From contig NZ_JAPJDO010000006.1 of the NCBI RefSeq assembly GCF_026242045.1, positions 186,001 to 250,000 of the forward strand: a stretch of 64,000 nucleotides of DNA, given 5' to 3'. The notes beneath the pieces were generated by a model that saw only the letters and a program-made list of their open reading frames with translations, was not told where the DNA came from and did no database searches. A program made the translations under genes and the position numbers. Below, one piece after another: positions 24,984 to 34,267 of the stretch. Numbering within the stretch: position 1 is the first letter of the stretch; the number at the start of each line of letters is the position of its first letter. Source of the stretch: Mycobacterium pinniadriaticum (GTDB lineage Bacteria; Actinomycetota; Actinomycetes; Mycobacteriales; Mycobacteriaceae).

Positions 24984-27655
24984 TGCGCGTCCTTGTGACG
25001 GGCGCGAGTGGCGTATTCGGGCGGGTGATCTGCCGCGACCTCGTACGTCGGGGGGCGGATGTGGTTGCCTTGGCCCGGCGTGCGGTCGACATCCCCGGGG
25101 TATCCGCGATCACTGGCGACATCCGGGACGCCGACGCAGTCGAGCGCGCCATGCGGGGTTGTGACAGCGTCATTCACCTGGCGTTTCTGCTGGCACCGCT
25201 GAGATCGTCGAAAGGCGTCGAGGATATCAACATAGGCGGGATGCGAAACGTGCTGCAAGCCATGGACTCCACCGGAACCAGCCACCTGGTCTTCACGTCC
25301 TCGGCGCTGGCTTACGGGCCGTGGCCGGACAATCCGGAGGCCATTGCGGAAGATCATCCGCTCCGTCCGCACCCCGATGTGTTGTACGCCAGGCACAAGG
25401 CGATATGCGAAGAACTCATCCACCGGTCCGGTGTACCGGCCGTCATCACACGTACATGCGTCGTCGCCGGGCGCGACATGGATAACTACGAGTTTCGATT
25501 CCTCGCGCATCCACTGCTCGTGGCACCGACCGGCGCGATGCGGCCGTGGCAGTTCCTGCACACTGACGACGTCGGCAGATTCCATGCGCAGGCGGTATTG
25601 GGGAATCACACCGGCATCGTGAATGTAGGCCCCCGTGACACCGGGATCACCATCGACGAAATCGCCGACATCCTGGGCAAACCGCTGATCCGGCTCCCGT
25701 TCGGTGCGTTGCGGTCCGGCGCCGACGCGGCATGGCGCGCCGATCTGCTCGAGCTCAGCCCGGCAGACCTGGACGGCTTCCGGTACATGCCCACCCTCGA
25801 TACGACGCGTCTGCTCGACGAGTGGGGCTATACGCCTGTGCATGATTCGCGGTCGGCGCTCGCGGACGCACGCGCCGGGGTTCGAGCGGTCACCTACCTC
25901 GGCACCGCGCAGATTCAGGTTCCCTGGCGCACGCCGATGCCCAACCACAGGTGGACGCGCGATCACCGCCCGAACGACGACCACTGCGTCGATCCTGCAC
26001 CGCCGGGGTTGCGCGGCGAATTCGACGATTACATCGACGATCGCTATCCGACGCTGACCACCGCCAACGTCGGCGAAGCGTTCGGTGGGACGCTCACGCC
26101 CATGTCGCTCGTGGTGGGACGTGACGCACTGCGCCTGGCAGGCGCGATCCAGGTAGAGGTTCTGGACATGCGTGACCCCGAAGTGGCGGCAGCACAACGT
26201 ACTCTGAGCATCGCATCTGTTGGTCATCGGCTCTACACCAACCTTTCGGTGGTTCACGCGATGGCTGCCGCCATGCCCGGGACAAACGCCCGTGAGGTCG
26301 ATGAGCACATCTTGGGTATTCCGCACGTCCCGGGTGAGAAGGTCAACCGAGGTTCCGCGTTCACCGCGATCAGATCGGCGCTGGGCGTACCAAATGCGGT
26401 GATGCGGATGGCGGGTACCAGGGGTCGTATCGCGGAGATCGCCGACCGGGTTCAGGCGATGCGCCTGTCCCATCGTGAACTTCGAGAGCTCGATGCCAAC
26501 GCTCTCATGACGTTGATCGACGCGGCGCGGGAAACAACCCTGGATGCCTGGGCGTACAGCACCACGACGAATCTCGTCGCGTCCGCGGCACAGGCATTGG
26601 TCAGGAAGGTGGCCCCGGACATCGGCCTCGCTTCGATGCGCGGTGGTCCGGACGGTCTCGCGAGTGCAGCGCTCTTGGCAGGTGTTCGACACCTCGTGGG
26701 TCTTGCCCGAGCCCGGCCACACGTCGAACTGATACTCCGTACCGAGCCTGCCGAAGACCTGATCAAGCGGCTTGACGACGTCGCCCCGATCTTCGATGCG
26801 GCGTTCCGCAAGCTGATCGTCGACGCCGGCCACCGGGGGCCGGGGGAGACCGAGCTGGCCAATTCGATGTACAGCGACCGGCCCGAACAGCTGATTCACG
26901 TGGTCCGAAAGGCCCTTGACGTGCCGACGCGTCCCAACAGCCTCCCGCCCGAGCTTTCCGGTGTGGCGCGTCGGGCGGTAGGCCTCCTCAACGGTGCGGT
27001 ACGTCGACGAGAGCGATCGAAGGACGTCGCGATGCGAAGCACACATCTGCTGCGCTTGGCGCTCCGCGAAATCGGGCGCAGACAGGTCGATGCCGGTGTC
27101 TTCGGCGAGGTCGGCGACGTGTTCTACCTGACCCCCGAAGAGATCGCCGTCCCCGAGCTGTTCGCCCATCGCGTCGCCGACCGACGAGCCGAACGCGGTC
27201 GACTATCGGCGCTCCAATTGCCACCGATGTTCACGCTGAACTGGGAACCGTTGAACACCATGGATGATTCGGGTTCAGTCGACGGTGTACTGGCCGGAAT
27301 CGGTGCCTCACCGGGCATTGCCCGCGGACCTGTGCGCGTCGTGCATTCCACTGATGAGGTCGACGACATCGAAGCCGGTGCCGTGCTGGTCGTCCATGTC
27401 ACCGACGTGGGTTGGACACCGCTCTTCGGTTGTGTTGCCGCAGTGGTGACCGATGTCGGCGGTTTGCACTCGCACGCCGCGATCGTCGCACGCGAATTCG
27501 GCGTGCCCTGCGTCGTGGGGACCAGCTCCGCAACACTCGATCTGCACGACGGTGCGGTGGTTGAAGTGGATGGCACGAGGGGAACTGTCACCTACGTCGG
27601 TCGTCACAGGTATTCCGAGCCGCCGTCGACGTTGAACAGCACCCCGTTCACGTAG
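24983..27655 (+). CDS. Extended-SDR / PEP-utiliser (phosphohistidine) fusion protein, copy 1
   Basis: 890 aa. Residues 1-300 form an NAD(P)-dependent epimerase-type SDR: VTGASGVFG at the N-terminus, TSS and a catalytic YARHK (Tyr135, Lys139). Residues about 345-780 resemble the central part of PEP synthase/rifampin phosphotransferase proteins (TANVGEAFGGTLTPMSL, GHRGPGE at 616-622). Residues about 780-880 are the swivelling phosphohistidine domain with GLHSHAAIVAREFG (His831). No ATP-grasp domain is present; the SDR takes its place. Phosphotransfer to, or from, a substrate worked on by the SDR is inferred, with ATP-grasp activity possibly supplied in trans. The last 52 bp overlap the convergent SDR gene. 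Paralogue at 60840. Confidence 0.85.
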   Translation: MRVLVTGASGVFGRVICRDLVRRGADVVALARRAVDIPGVSAITGDIRDADAVERAMRGCDSVIHLAFLLAPLRSSKGVEDINIGGMRNVLQAMDSTGTSHLVFTSSALAYGPWPDNPEAIAEDHPLRPHPDVLYARHKAICEELIHRSGVPAVITRTCVVAGRDMDNYEFRFLAHPLLVAPTGAMRPWQFLHTDDVGRFHAQAVLGNHTGIVNVGPRDTGITIDEIADILGKPLIRLPFGALRSGADAAWRADLLELSPADLDGFRYMPTLDTTRLLDEWGYTPVHDSRSALADARAGVRAVTYLGTAQIQVPWRTPMPNHRWTRDHRPNDDHCVDPAPPGLRGEFDDYIDDRYPTLTTANVGEAFGGTLTPMSLVVGRDALRLAGAIQVEVLDMRDPEVAAAQRTLSIASVGHRLYTNLSVVHAMAAAMPGTNAREVDEHILGIPHVPGEKVNRGSAFTAIRSALGVPNAVMRMAGTRGRIAEIADRVQAMRLSHRELRELDANALMTLIDAARETTLDAWAYSTTTNLVASAAQALVRKVAPDIGLASMRGGPDGLASAALLAGVRHLVGLARARPHVELILRTEPAEDLIKRLDDVAPIFDAAFRKLIVDAGHRGPGETELANSMYSDRPEQLIHVVRKALDVPTRPNSLPPELSGVARRAVGLLNGAVRRRERSKDVAMRSTHLLRLALREIGRRQVDAGVFGEVGDVFYLTPEEIAVPELFAHRVADRRAERGRLSALQLPPMFTLNWEPLNTMDDSGSVDGVLAGIGASPGIARGPVRVVHSTDEVDDIEAGAVLVVHVTDVGWTPLFGCVAAVVTDVGGLHSHAAIVAREFGVPCVVGTSSATLDLHDGAVVEVDGTRGTVTYVGRHRYSEPPSTLNSTPFT

Positions 27656-28437
27656 CTCGCACGTTCGGACACCAGGAAGGTGATGGCACTCGCGATATCG
27701 TCGGGAACGCCAAGTCGCGTACCCCACGTTGCCTGATGCCAGCGGGCATTGGCTTCGGCGAAGTACTCGTCTTCCGAGCCCCCGGTCTCAGCCATCCACT
27801 GCCGCCGCTTCTCGGCGATCTGCTCGTTGACGATCATGCCGGGAAGCACGGCGTTGGCTCGGATGCCCATGGGGCCGTATTCGCGGGCAAGGTTTTTCGT
27901 GAAGTGGGCGAGCGCCGCCTTCTGGGCGGAGTAGTGGGCAAGACGTGGAATGAAGTGCCGGATCGACATCGCTGATGTGGTCACGATGGCGCCGCGCCCG
28001 GACCTCAGCATCAGCGGCACCCCCGCGCGGCATGCGCGCACCGATGTCATCAGGACTGATTGATACGACCGATCCCACACTTCGTCGGACTCCGTCACGG
28101 ACTGGCCGAGTTCGCACAGACCCACCGTGTTCACGAGCACATCCAGTCGGCCGTGCTCGGATTCCACGGTGGAAATGAGCTTCTCCGCCTGCCCATTCTC
28201 GGTGAGATCTGCCGGTACAGCCAACGCCGACGCCGCACCGGCGGTCCGTGCGTCGCCGGCCACCGCCTCGAGCTCTGGCTTCGCCGTGTAGTCGTAGTCG
28301 CCGTCACCGGTGTCGTGGCCGCGCGAACACAGCACGAGATGGGTTCCTTCGGCCGCGAGGCGCATCGCGGTGGCGCGGCCCATGCCCTGGGTGGCGCCCA
28401 GAACCAGTGCCACTTTGTCCTTGAGTCCTAGATCCAT
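27604..28437 (-). CDS. Short-chain dehydrogenase/reductase (AtuB/AtuG-like position)
   Basis: 277-aa classical SDR. It has a nucleotide motif GATQGMGRATAMRL near residue 14, the catalytic triad region with TTSAMSIRH and HYSAQKAAL (YxxxK, Tyr about 172), and a C-terminal VNGVLFNVDGGSEYL. Expected to oxidise a hydroxyl or hydroxyacyl-CoA with NAD(P). It is the last gene of the minus-strand Atu-like operon, 17 bases after the ACAD stop. Its 3' end overlaps the convergent fusion gene by 52 bp. Confidence 0.87.
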   Translation of the reverse strand: MDLGLKDKVALVLGATQGMGRATAMRLAAEGTHLVLCSRGHDTGDGDYDYTAKPELEAVAGDARTAGAASALAVPADLTENGQAEKLISTVESEHGRLDVLVNTVGLCELGQSVTESDEVWDRSYQSVLMTSVRACRAGVPLMLRSGRGAIVTTSAMSIRHFIPRLAHYSAQKAALAHFTKNLAREYGPMGIRANAVLPGMIVNEQIAEKRRQWMAETGGSEDEYFAEANARWHQATWGTRLGVPDDIASAITFLVSERASYVNGVLFNVDGGSEYL

Positions 28438-28454
28438 GGTGTATCCCTTGTGAG

Positions 28455-29612
28455 TCAGCCGCGGGGCAGCCCGAGCCAGCGGTGGGCGATGATGTTCCGT
28501 TGGATTTCACTGGTGCCGCCGATGATCGAGAGCACGGTGGCACCACGAAGAAAGTGTTCGGCGTCTTCGGCGAGTTGGTCGCCGCTGTCGTGCGTATACG
28601 CATCCGGACCCAGTTCGTCGACAAGCCACTGCGCCACCCGCTGAGCCACGGCGGGTCCGTGCAGCTTGCTCATCGACGCCTCACCGCTCGCGGCTTCACC
28701 GCGTTCGCCGAGTGCGACAACCTGCTGGCCGAGCAGCCTTTCGGCCTGTAGCTCCATCAGGAACTCGCCTATCTGGCGGTAGGCTGCTTCGCTCAGTTGT
28801 GTTCCCTCCGAACCGATCCGGTCGAGGTAGCGGGTGAGTAGAAGCCGAGCCTCGCGACCGCCGAAGCTCATCGAGCGCTCCATGTCCAATGCCTGCGACA
28901 TCATTGTCCACGCCTTGCCCTCTTCACCGATGAGATTGCGGGCCGGTACTGTCACATCGTCGAAGAAGCAGGCGTTCACCCGCCAGCCGCCCATCACCCG
29001 GACCGGCTGAATATCGACACCGGGGGCGCGCGCGTCGATCATCAGCAGCGACAGTCCGTGGTGTCTGCTGGTGTCGGGATCGGTGCGAACCAGGGTGAAG
29101 ATCCAGTCGGCGAGGTGAGCACCCGAGGTCCACATTTTCTGGCCGTTGACGACGAAGTCGCCGTCGGGGTCGCGGGTCGCCTTGGTGCGCAAAGCGAGCA
29201 TATCGCTGCCGGCTTCGGGTTCGCTGTAGCCACCACCATAGCTCCACGTGGCGTCGAGGATATGTGGAAGGTGCTCTGCGGCCAGGTCTTCGGGGCCGAA
29301 CGTGGCGAGCATCCAACCCACCGCCTCGGCCTGTTCCAGGCCGTATGTCGGCAGGCCGGCCGAGTCCATCTCCTCGTGCGCGATGAAGCGCTCGGTCTGG
29401 GTCGCGGGCCGTCCTGACGGTTCGGGCCACCCGAGACCCACGACGTCCTGACGCACCAGCCACGGATGGAAGACGGTGGGTGCCTGACGATCGCTCTCCA
29501 GTTCGGCCATCTCGGCACGCATGGCGGCCATGTCGTCGGCGCTGAACTCGTCGATGCGCGCGCGCAGACTGTCACGCCGGGCGGCTTCGGTGTCGTCAAG
29601 GCGAAAACGCAT
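28455..29612 (-). CDS. Acyl-CoA dehydrogenase, long class
   Basis: 385 aa. It shows GGYSEPEAGSDMLALRTK, DFVVNGQKMWTSGAHLADW and IGGTSEIQRNIIAHRWLGLPRG, the standard ACAD substrate/FAD motifs, with an unusually charged N-terminus. The ATG at 29612 is preferred over an upstream start because AAAGG precedes it. It lies in the Atu-like operon between two SDR genes. Alpha,beta-desaturation of an acyl-CoA is expected; the natural chain is not predictable. Confidence 0.86.
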   Translation of the reverse strand: MRFRLDDTEAARRDSLRARIDEFSADDMAAMRAEMAELESDRQAPTVFHPWLVRQDVVGLGWPEPSGRPATQTERFIAHEEMDSAGLPTYGLEQAEAVGWMLATFGPEDLAAEHLPHILDATWSYGGGYSEPEAGSDMLALRTKATRDPDGDFVVNGQKMWTSGAHLADWIFTLVRTDPDTSRHHGLSLLMIDARAPGVDIQPVRVMGGWRVNACFFDDVTVPARNLIGEEGKAWTMMSQALDMERSMSFGGREARLLLTRYLDRIGSEGTQLSEAAYRQIGEFLMELQAERLLGQQVVALGERGEAASGEASMSKLHGPAVAQRVAQWLVDELGPDAYTHDSGDQLAEDAEHFLRGATVLSIIGGTSEIQRNIIAHRWLGLPRG

Positions 29613-29640
29613 CGCTGAAAAGGCCTTTCGTGGGATATGG

Positions 29641-30417
29641 TCAGGCGAGCAGGCTGTAGCCACCGTCGACCGGAATCGTCAGACCGGTGACGAACTGGAA
29701 GTCGCTCGAGAGCAAACCGATGATCACAGATGCGAGTTCGTCCGGATGGCCAAGTCGGCGTAGCGGCGTCTTCTGCGCCACCGCGGCCTGCATGTCCGCC
29801 ACACCGGCGATGATGTCCTCGCCACCGTGTCCCGGATTGTCCACCAGCGAGGGCGAGATGCCGTTGACGCGGACACCGCGGGGTCCGAGTTCGGCACCGA
29901 AGTAGCGCACCAGGTTCTCCATCGCTGCCTTCGCCGGCCCGATGGCGCCGTAGTAGCGGGCGTAGTGATTGGCGCCAAGACTGCTCACCGCGACGACGGA
30001 GCCACCGACTTTCTCGAGTTCGGGCAGCGCGGTGCGGATGGCCTCCCACAGGCCCCACACCTGGACGTCGAACACCCGATCGTACTCGTCGCGGGTCACG
30101 CTGAGCGTTCGTCCGGCGAGGATCGGGACCGCCGTGGTGACGAGTCCGCCCAGACCTCCCAGCGCGTCGATGGCTGCGGTGACCATACCGGCGGCGTCCT
30201 TGCCCAGATCGCCTCGCACCAAGGCCGGTTCGGGCCCGCCTGTGGCGACGGCGAGGGCTTGGGCTTCTTTCGCGGCGGCGTCGTTCTCGACGTAACCGAT
30301 CGCGCAGTGAACACCGGCGGCGGTGAGTTGGACCACCGTGGACCGGCCGATGCCCCTGCTGCCGCCGATGACGAGCACCTTGTCCGGCACAGTGCGGCTG
30401 TAGTTCTGTGCGGTCAC
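29641..30417 (-). CDS. FabL/FabI-like SDR (possible enoyl reductase)
   Basis: 258-aa SDR. The cofactor motif is GGSRGIGRSTVVQL. The catalytic region reads SSLGANHYARYYGAIGPAK, giving a Tyr-(x6)-Lys spacing instead of the usual YxxxK. That spacing is typical of enoyl-ACP reductases FabI and FabL, and the surrounding SSLG and PAKAAMENLVRYFGAEL resemble FabL. So the protein may reduce (or form) a 2-enoyl thioester rather than oxidise an alcohol; this is inference from the motif. GTG start overlaps the preceding hydratase stop (GTGA). Confidence 0.82.
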   Translation of the reverse strand: MTAQNYSRTVPDKVLVIGGSRGIGRSTVVQLTAAGVHCAIGYVENDAAAKEAQALAVATGGPEPALVRGDLGKDAAGMVTAAIDALGGLGGLVTTAVPILAGRTLSVTRDEYDRVFDVQVWGLWEAIRTALPELEKVGGSVVAVSSLGANHYARYYGAIGPAKAAMENLVRYFGAELGPRGVRVNGISPSLVDNPGHGGEDIIAGVADMQAAVAQKTPLRRLGHPDELASVIIGLLSSDFQFVTGLTIPVDGGYSLLA

Positions 30418-31307
30418 TGCGCAGATCCCGTCCCATAGTGGGTGTCGCGCTTCTTGAATGCCGCGCTGGTGCCGCTCTTCTTGCGCTCCTTCACGAAGTT
30501 GAACTCATCTGGTTCGAATCGCAGGTTCGTGCCGTAGCTGTGAAACAGATAGGCGGTGGTCTCCTCCAATCCCAGCGCGGAACTCGCCTCGACGACGCGG
30601 TACGCCTCCTTTGCGATGGTGATGCCATCGGCAGGCATCTTCGCCACCTGTGCGGCCAGGGCCTCCGTCTCCGCTGCGACGTCGGCCTCGTCGACGAAGC
30701 GGGTGAACAACTTCATCGACTCGAACTCTCCAGCGGTAGCCATGCGTCCGGTCAGCATCAGGTCTCGCATCACCACGGGGCCGAGTCGGTGGAGGAAAAG
30801 AGCGACGTTGCCGAGCACGGGGCCGAGGAATCGTGCGGCGGGCATCCCGATCTTCGCCTGCCGGGATGCGACGACAAGATCTGCGGCCAAAGCGAATTCG
30901 AGCCCCAAACCCAGTGCATACGCCTCCAGCTGAACGATCGTCACTTTCGAGAAGCCGATGAAGTCATGGAACATTCGCTGCCCTTTACGGTCGACGGAAA
31001 GCCGCCGCCGCTGGCTGGGGCGACGGTCATCACCGGGGGTGCTGTACCAACCGTAGGCCCGGTTGAGGTCGACGCCTGTGGTGAACACACCACCGTCGCC
31101 GCGCACGATGACGACCTTGATGGCATCGTCATCGGCGATGTCGTCGAGGTAGCGGCCCATGAGCTCGCAGTCCTCGGGAGCCATCGCGTTCTTCTTCTCC
31201 GGATTCGAGATGGTGATGCGGGCAATGTGGCTGTCGTGATCCTTCTGCAGGCGCACCCGTTCGGCGTTACCGACCGGTTCCGGCGTCATTTCGGCGGTGG
31301 TCATCAT
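30414..31307 (-). CDS. Enoyl-CoA hydratase/isomerase (AtuE-like position)
   Basis: 297-aa crotonase. The fold is marked by HIARITISNPEKKNAM near the N-terminus, GVFTTGVDLNRAYGW (oxyanion loop), and AYALGLGLEFALAADLVVAS. Residue IGMPAARFLGP occupies the catalytic-Glu segment, without the usual Glu pair, so hydration chemistry may differ from standard ECH. In Pseudomonas Atu clusters the equivalent enzyme hydrates isohexenylglutaconyl-CoA; that role is inferred from the neighbours only. ATG 31307 follows AGAAAGAG. It overlaps the SDR gene by 4 bases. Confidence 0.83.
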   Translation of the reverse strand: MMTTAEMTPEPVGNAERVRLQKDHDSHIARITISNPEKKNAMAPEDCELMGRYLDDIADDDAIKVVIVRGDGGVFTTGVDLNRAYGWYSTPGDDRRPSQRRRLSVDRKGQRMFHDFIGFSKVTIVQLEAYALGLGLEFALAADLVVASRQAKIGMPAARFLGPVLGNVALFLHRLGPVVMRDLMLTGRMATAGEFESMKLFTRFVDEADVAAETEALAAQVAKMPADGITIAKEAYRVVEASSALGLEETTAYLFHSYGTNLRFEPDEFNFVKERKKSGTSAAFKKRDTHYGTGSAQ

Positions 31308-31326
31308 CGACTCTTTCTCTAGGTTC

Positions 31327-32484
31327 CTAGTTGTCGAAGAACTGCTTGCTCGTGACGTCGCGAGCAAGTACCCGCAGCATCACCTCGTCCGCCCCGCCGC
31401 CGATCGACAGCAGCCGGGAGTCACGGAAGAACCGTGATGTCCAGGTCTCCGCCATATAGCCCATGCCTCCGTGATACTGGATGCAGGTGTCGGCCACCCG
31501 GCGAATCAGTTTTCCGGCCAATAGTTTCGCGCTACTGGTGCGCCGGGTGACGTCAGCGCCCGCAACGATGAGTTCGGCACAGGAATACGCGTACTGCTTG
31601 AGCGCATCGACCTCGCAGGCCAGTTCGGCAAGGGTGTACTGCAGATACTGGTTGTCGATCAGCTTGCCGCCGAACGCGGGGCGATTCTGCAGGTAGTCGA
31701 CCGTGTGCTCAAGCGCGGTCTGCATCTGTCCGACTGCCTGGTACACGGCGCTGATCCGCTCGGTCTGGAACTGCTCCATCTGCTGCTGAAAGCCGCGGCC
31801 AACCTCACCGATGGTGTAGCGCACGGGCACCCGCACGGTGTCGAACGTCAGCTCGGCGGTGTCCGAGCACCAGTTGCCGAGTTTCTTCAGTGACCGGCTG
31901 ACGGTCAAGCCGGGGCTGTCGTTCGGCACGACGATCTGGCTCATACCCCGATATCCACCTTCGTCGGATGTGCGCGCGAGTAGACACAGCCAGTCGCCTT
32001 GGACACCATTGGTGATATAGGTCTTGGCTCCGGTGATGAGCCAGTCGTCGCCGTCACGCACCGCCCTGGTGCGGATGCCGGCCACGTCCGAGCCTGCGTC
32101 GGGTTCGGTCACCGCGATGGAGCAGACCTGCTCACCGGCGATCGCCGGGGCGAGGAAGTCGCGCTTGAGTTCCTCGCTGCCGTGTGCGTGCAGGGACGGA
32201 GTTGCCATGTTTGCCTGCACGTTGTACGCCATGGGGATTCCGTTGCCGGGCAGCCGGCCGAACTCCTCACACGCGATGACGGAGAACCAGTGGTCGGCGC
32301 CTTCGCCGCCGAACCGAGGGTCGTACTCGAGTCCGAGGAGGCCCAGCTTCGCGAATTCGGGGAAGAGTTCGTGGGCTGGGAAGTGGCCCTGCTCCTCCCA
32401 TTGCTCGTAATGGGGCTCGACCGTCTTGGTCAGCATGTCCCGAACGCTCGAACGGAACAGTTGGTGGTCTTCGGTGAACTGCAT
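31327..32484 (-). CDS. Acyl-CoA dehydrogenase (AtuD-like position)
   Basis: 385-aa ACAD with AVTEPDAGSDVAGIRTRAV, WLITGAKTYITNGVQGDW and the C-terminal IQYHGGMGYMAETWTSRFFRD and IGGGADEVMLRVLARD. The GGADE ending is typical of glutaryl/citronellyl-type and related ACADs. In the Atu pathway this enzyme introduces the 2,3 double bond into citronellyl-CoA. The gene begins one base after the AtuA-like stop. Assignment to a terpenoid substrate rests on the operon, not on residues. Confidence 0.86.
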   Translation of the reverse strand: MQFTEDHQLFRSSVRDMLTKTVEPHYEQWEEQGHFPAHELFPEFAKLGLLGLEYDPRFGGEGADHWFSVIACEEFGRLPGNGIPMAYNVQANMATPSLHAHGSEELKRDFLAPAIAGEQVCSIAVTEPDAGSDVAGIRTRAVRDGDDWLITGAKTYITNGVQGDWLCLLARTSDEGGYRGMSQIVVPNDSPGLTVSRSLKKLGNWCSDTAELTFDTVRVPVRYTIGEVGRGFQQQMEQFQTERISAVYQAVGQMQTALEHTVDYLQNRPAFGGKLIDNQYLQYTLAELACEVDALKQYAYSCAELIVAGADVTRRTSSAKLLAGKLIRRVADTCIQYHGGMGYMAETWTSRFFRDSRLLSIGGGADEVMLRVLARDVTSKQFFDN

Positions 32485-32485
32485 A

Positions 32486-34267
32486 TCAGCCCTCCCTGGA
32501 TACGAGGTCGGGAATCAGAGCGACGGGCACTGCGGCGCGGACCGCCCGGAACCGTTCTCCGAGACTCTTGGCTTGCGGGTCCTCGCGCAGCGAGGCTGCC
32601 ACCCCGTTGCCGAGCAGGCCGATCACCACGATGTTGACGGCGCGGAGATTGGGCAGGGGATAGACCCTGATCTCGTGTCCTTGGAATTCAGGGAACAACC
32701 GCGGCAACCGGTCTGGTTCGGTCAGGTAGTCGAGCAGCAGAAGATCCCGATCGTGGCGCACCCACAGGCCCAGATTCGCGTTGCCGCCCTTGTCACCGGA
32801 CCGGGCGCCGATGTAGTCGCCGATTGTCACGGTCGTGTGTTGCGTGTCGTGCCTGCCGACTTTCCCGGTTCGCCCGCGCGGGTTGTCGAAGGTGACCGGG
32901 GCGGTGACGGCAGGCGACGCCACATCGAGTCGATCGGGTCCGATGTGGCATCGGGGGGTAACCCGCGAAGCATCGACCAGAGTGGGCCAGCCGATCATGA
33001 ACTCGCTGGCCGGACCGGGCGGCGACGTGAGGTACAGGCCCGGGTAACCACCCAGCGCCGTCGCCACCACCGCCGAGGAGAATTTGCGCCCGACCGCGGC
33101 AGAATCGTCGCCGGCCACTGAGATGCGCAGATAGCTTTGATCGTTGGGTGCGGTGGAGTCGAGGCCGGCGCCGACCACCTCGACCCGCGACTCGGCGAAA
33201 CATGCTTGGCCACCGGGGATCTGTGCCCATACGGCACGCTCGCCGAGCTCGGCTTTCGCATGTCGGTCGGTTCCGGTGATGGCGAGGGTCATCGCGTTGC
33301 GGTAGCCGCCGGGGAAGGTGAGTAGAACTTTGGCCTGTGCGGGGGCCGGCTCGCCGCGAGCCGCTGAGATCTCGATGCGGTCCGGGCCGAGTTCGCGAAG
33401 GTGCACGCTGTCGAACCGGGCGACCACATCGGGCGCCGCATAGCGGGGCCCGATGATCTCGTACAGCAGCTGCGCGGTGACCGTGTCGGTAGTGACTGCG
33501 CCGCCGGTTCCGGCAACCTTTGTGATGACGCTGCTTCCATCGAAGGCGATCTCGGCGATCGGGAAGCCGGGCTCGGTGAGGTCGGCCAGGTCGGTGAAGA
33601 ACGCCAGGTTGCCGCCGGTGACCTGGCAGCCGCACTCGATGGCGTGTCCGGCCACGGTCGCGCCGGCGAGGGCGTCGAAATCGCCGGTACCCCAGCCGTG
33701 CCACCACGCGGCGGGGCCGGTGACGACGGCCGCGTCCGCCACCCGTCCGGTGATCACCACATCCGCTCCCGCATTCAGAGCAGCGGTGATCGCGTGACCG
33801 CCGAGGTAGGCGTTGGCCGCGACTATCTGCCCGGAGCGCCCGGTCCAGGGTACATCGGTATCGAGATGGCGGAATAGCTCACCGGCAGAACGCAGTTCAT
33901 CGATGCGATCGGTCAGGTCGTCACCGTCTACGACGGCGACCTTGACGGTGAGGCCCAGCCGCTCGGCGATGTCGATCACCTTGTCGGCGCAACCGTGCTG
34001 ATCGATGCCGCCCGCGTTGGAGACGACCTTGACGCCGCGTTCATGACACCGTCCCAGAACCTGCTCCATCTGACTGACGAATGTCCCGGCGTAGCCCGCG
34101 TGCCCACGCCCGCGACTCTTGGCGAGGATCGACATCGTGAGTTCTGCGAGCCAGTCACCGGTCAGCACGTCGATGGGCTCCGGTGCGTCCAGCAACTGCG
34201 CGGCGGCGCTGAGGCGGTCGCCGAAGAAGCCGGAACAGTTCGCGATGCGGACCGGCCGCGTTGTCAC
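32486..34267 (-). CDS. atuA: AtuA-family protein (acyclic terpene utilisation, DUF1446)
   Basis: 593 aa. The N-terminal part (about residues 5-455) is the DUF1446/AtuA domain, with NCSGFFGDRLSAA, VSNAGGIDQHGCADK, VITGRVADAAVV and HAIECGCQVTGGN. The C-terminal ferredoxin-like AtuA domain (about 485-590) contains GDYIGARSGDKGGNANLGLW. AtuA is essential for citronellol/geraniol catabolism in Pseudomonas, but its biochemical role is unknown. The GTG start overlaps the carboxylase alpha-subunit stop (GTGA), so translation is coupled. Confidence 0.88.
   Translation of the reverse strand: MTTRPVRIANCSGFFGDRLSAAAQLLDAPEPIDVLTGDWLAELTMSILAKSRGRGHAGYAGTFVSQMEQVLGRCHERGVKVVSNAGGIDQHGCADKVIDIAERLGLTVKVAVVDGDDLTDRIDELRSAGELFRHLDTDVPWTGRSGQIVAANAYLGGHAITAALNAGADVVITGRVADAAVVTGPAAWWHGWGTGDFDALAGATVAGHAIECGCQVTGGNLAFFTDLADLTEPGFPIAEIAFDGSSVITKVAGTGGAVTTDTVTAQLLYEIIGPRYAAPDVVARFDSVHLRELGPDRIEISAARGEPAPAQAKVLLTFPGGYRNAMTLAITGTDRHAKAELGERAVWAQIPGGQACFAESRVEVVGAGLDSTAPNDQSYLRISVAGDDSAAVGRKFSSAVVATALGGYPGLYLTSPPGPASEFMIGWPTLVDASRVTPRCHIGPDRLDVASPAVTAPVTFDNPRGRTGKVGRHDTQHTTVTIGDYIGARSGDKGGNANLGLWVRHDRDLLLLDYLTEPDRLPRLFPEFQGHEIRVYPLPNLRAVNIVVIGLLGNGVAASLREDPQAKSLGERFRAVRAAVPVALIPDLVSREG

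Noticed and set aside
24563..27169. An 868-codon open frame on the minus strand
   Set aside because: It lies antisense to the lipocalin-like and fusion genes, whose motifs are clear; its own product has no recognisable domain and is Arg/His-rich, as expected for a GC-rich shadow frame.
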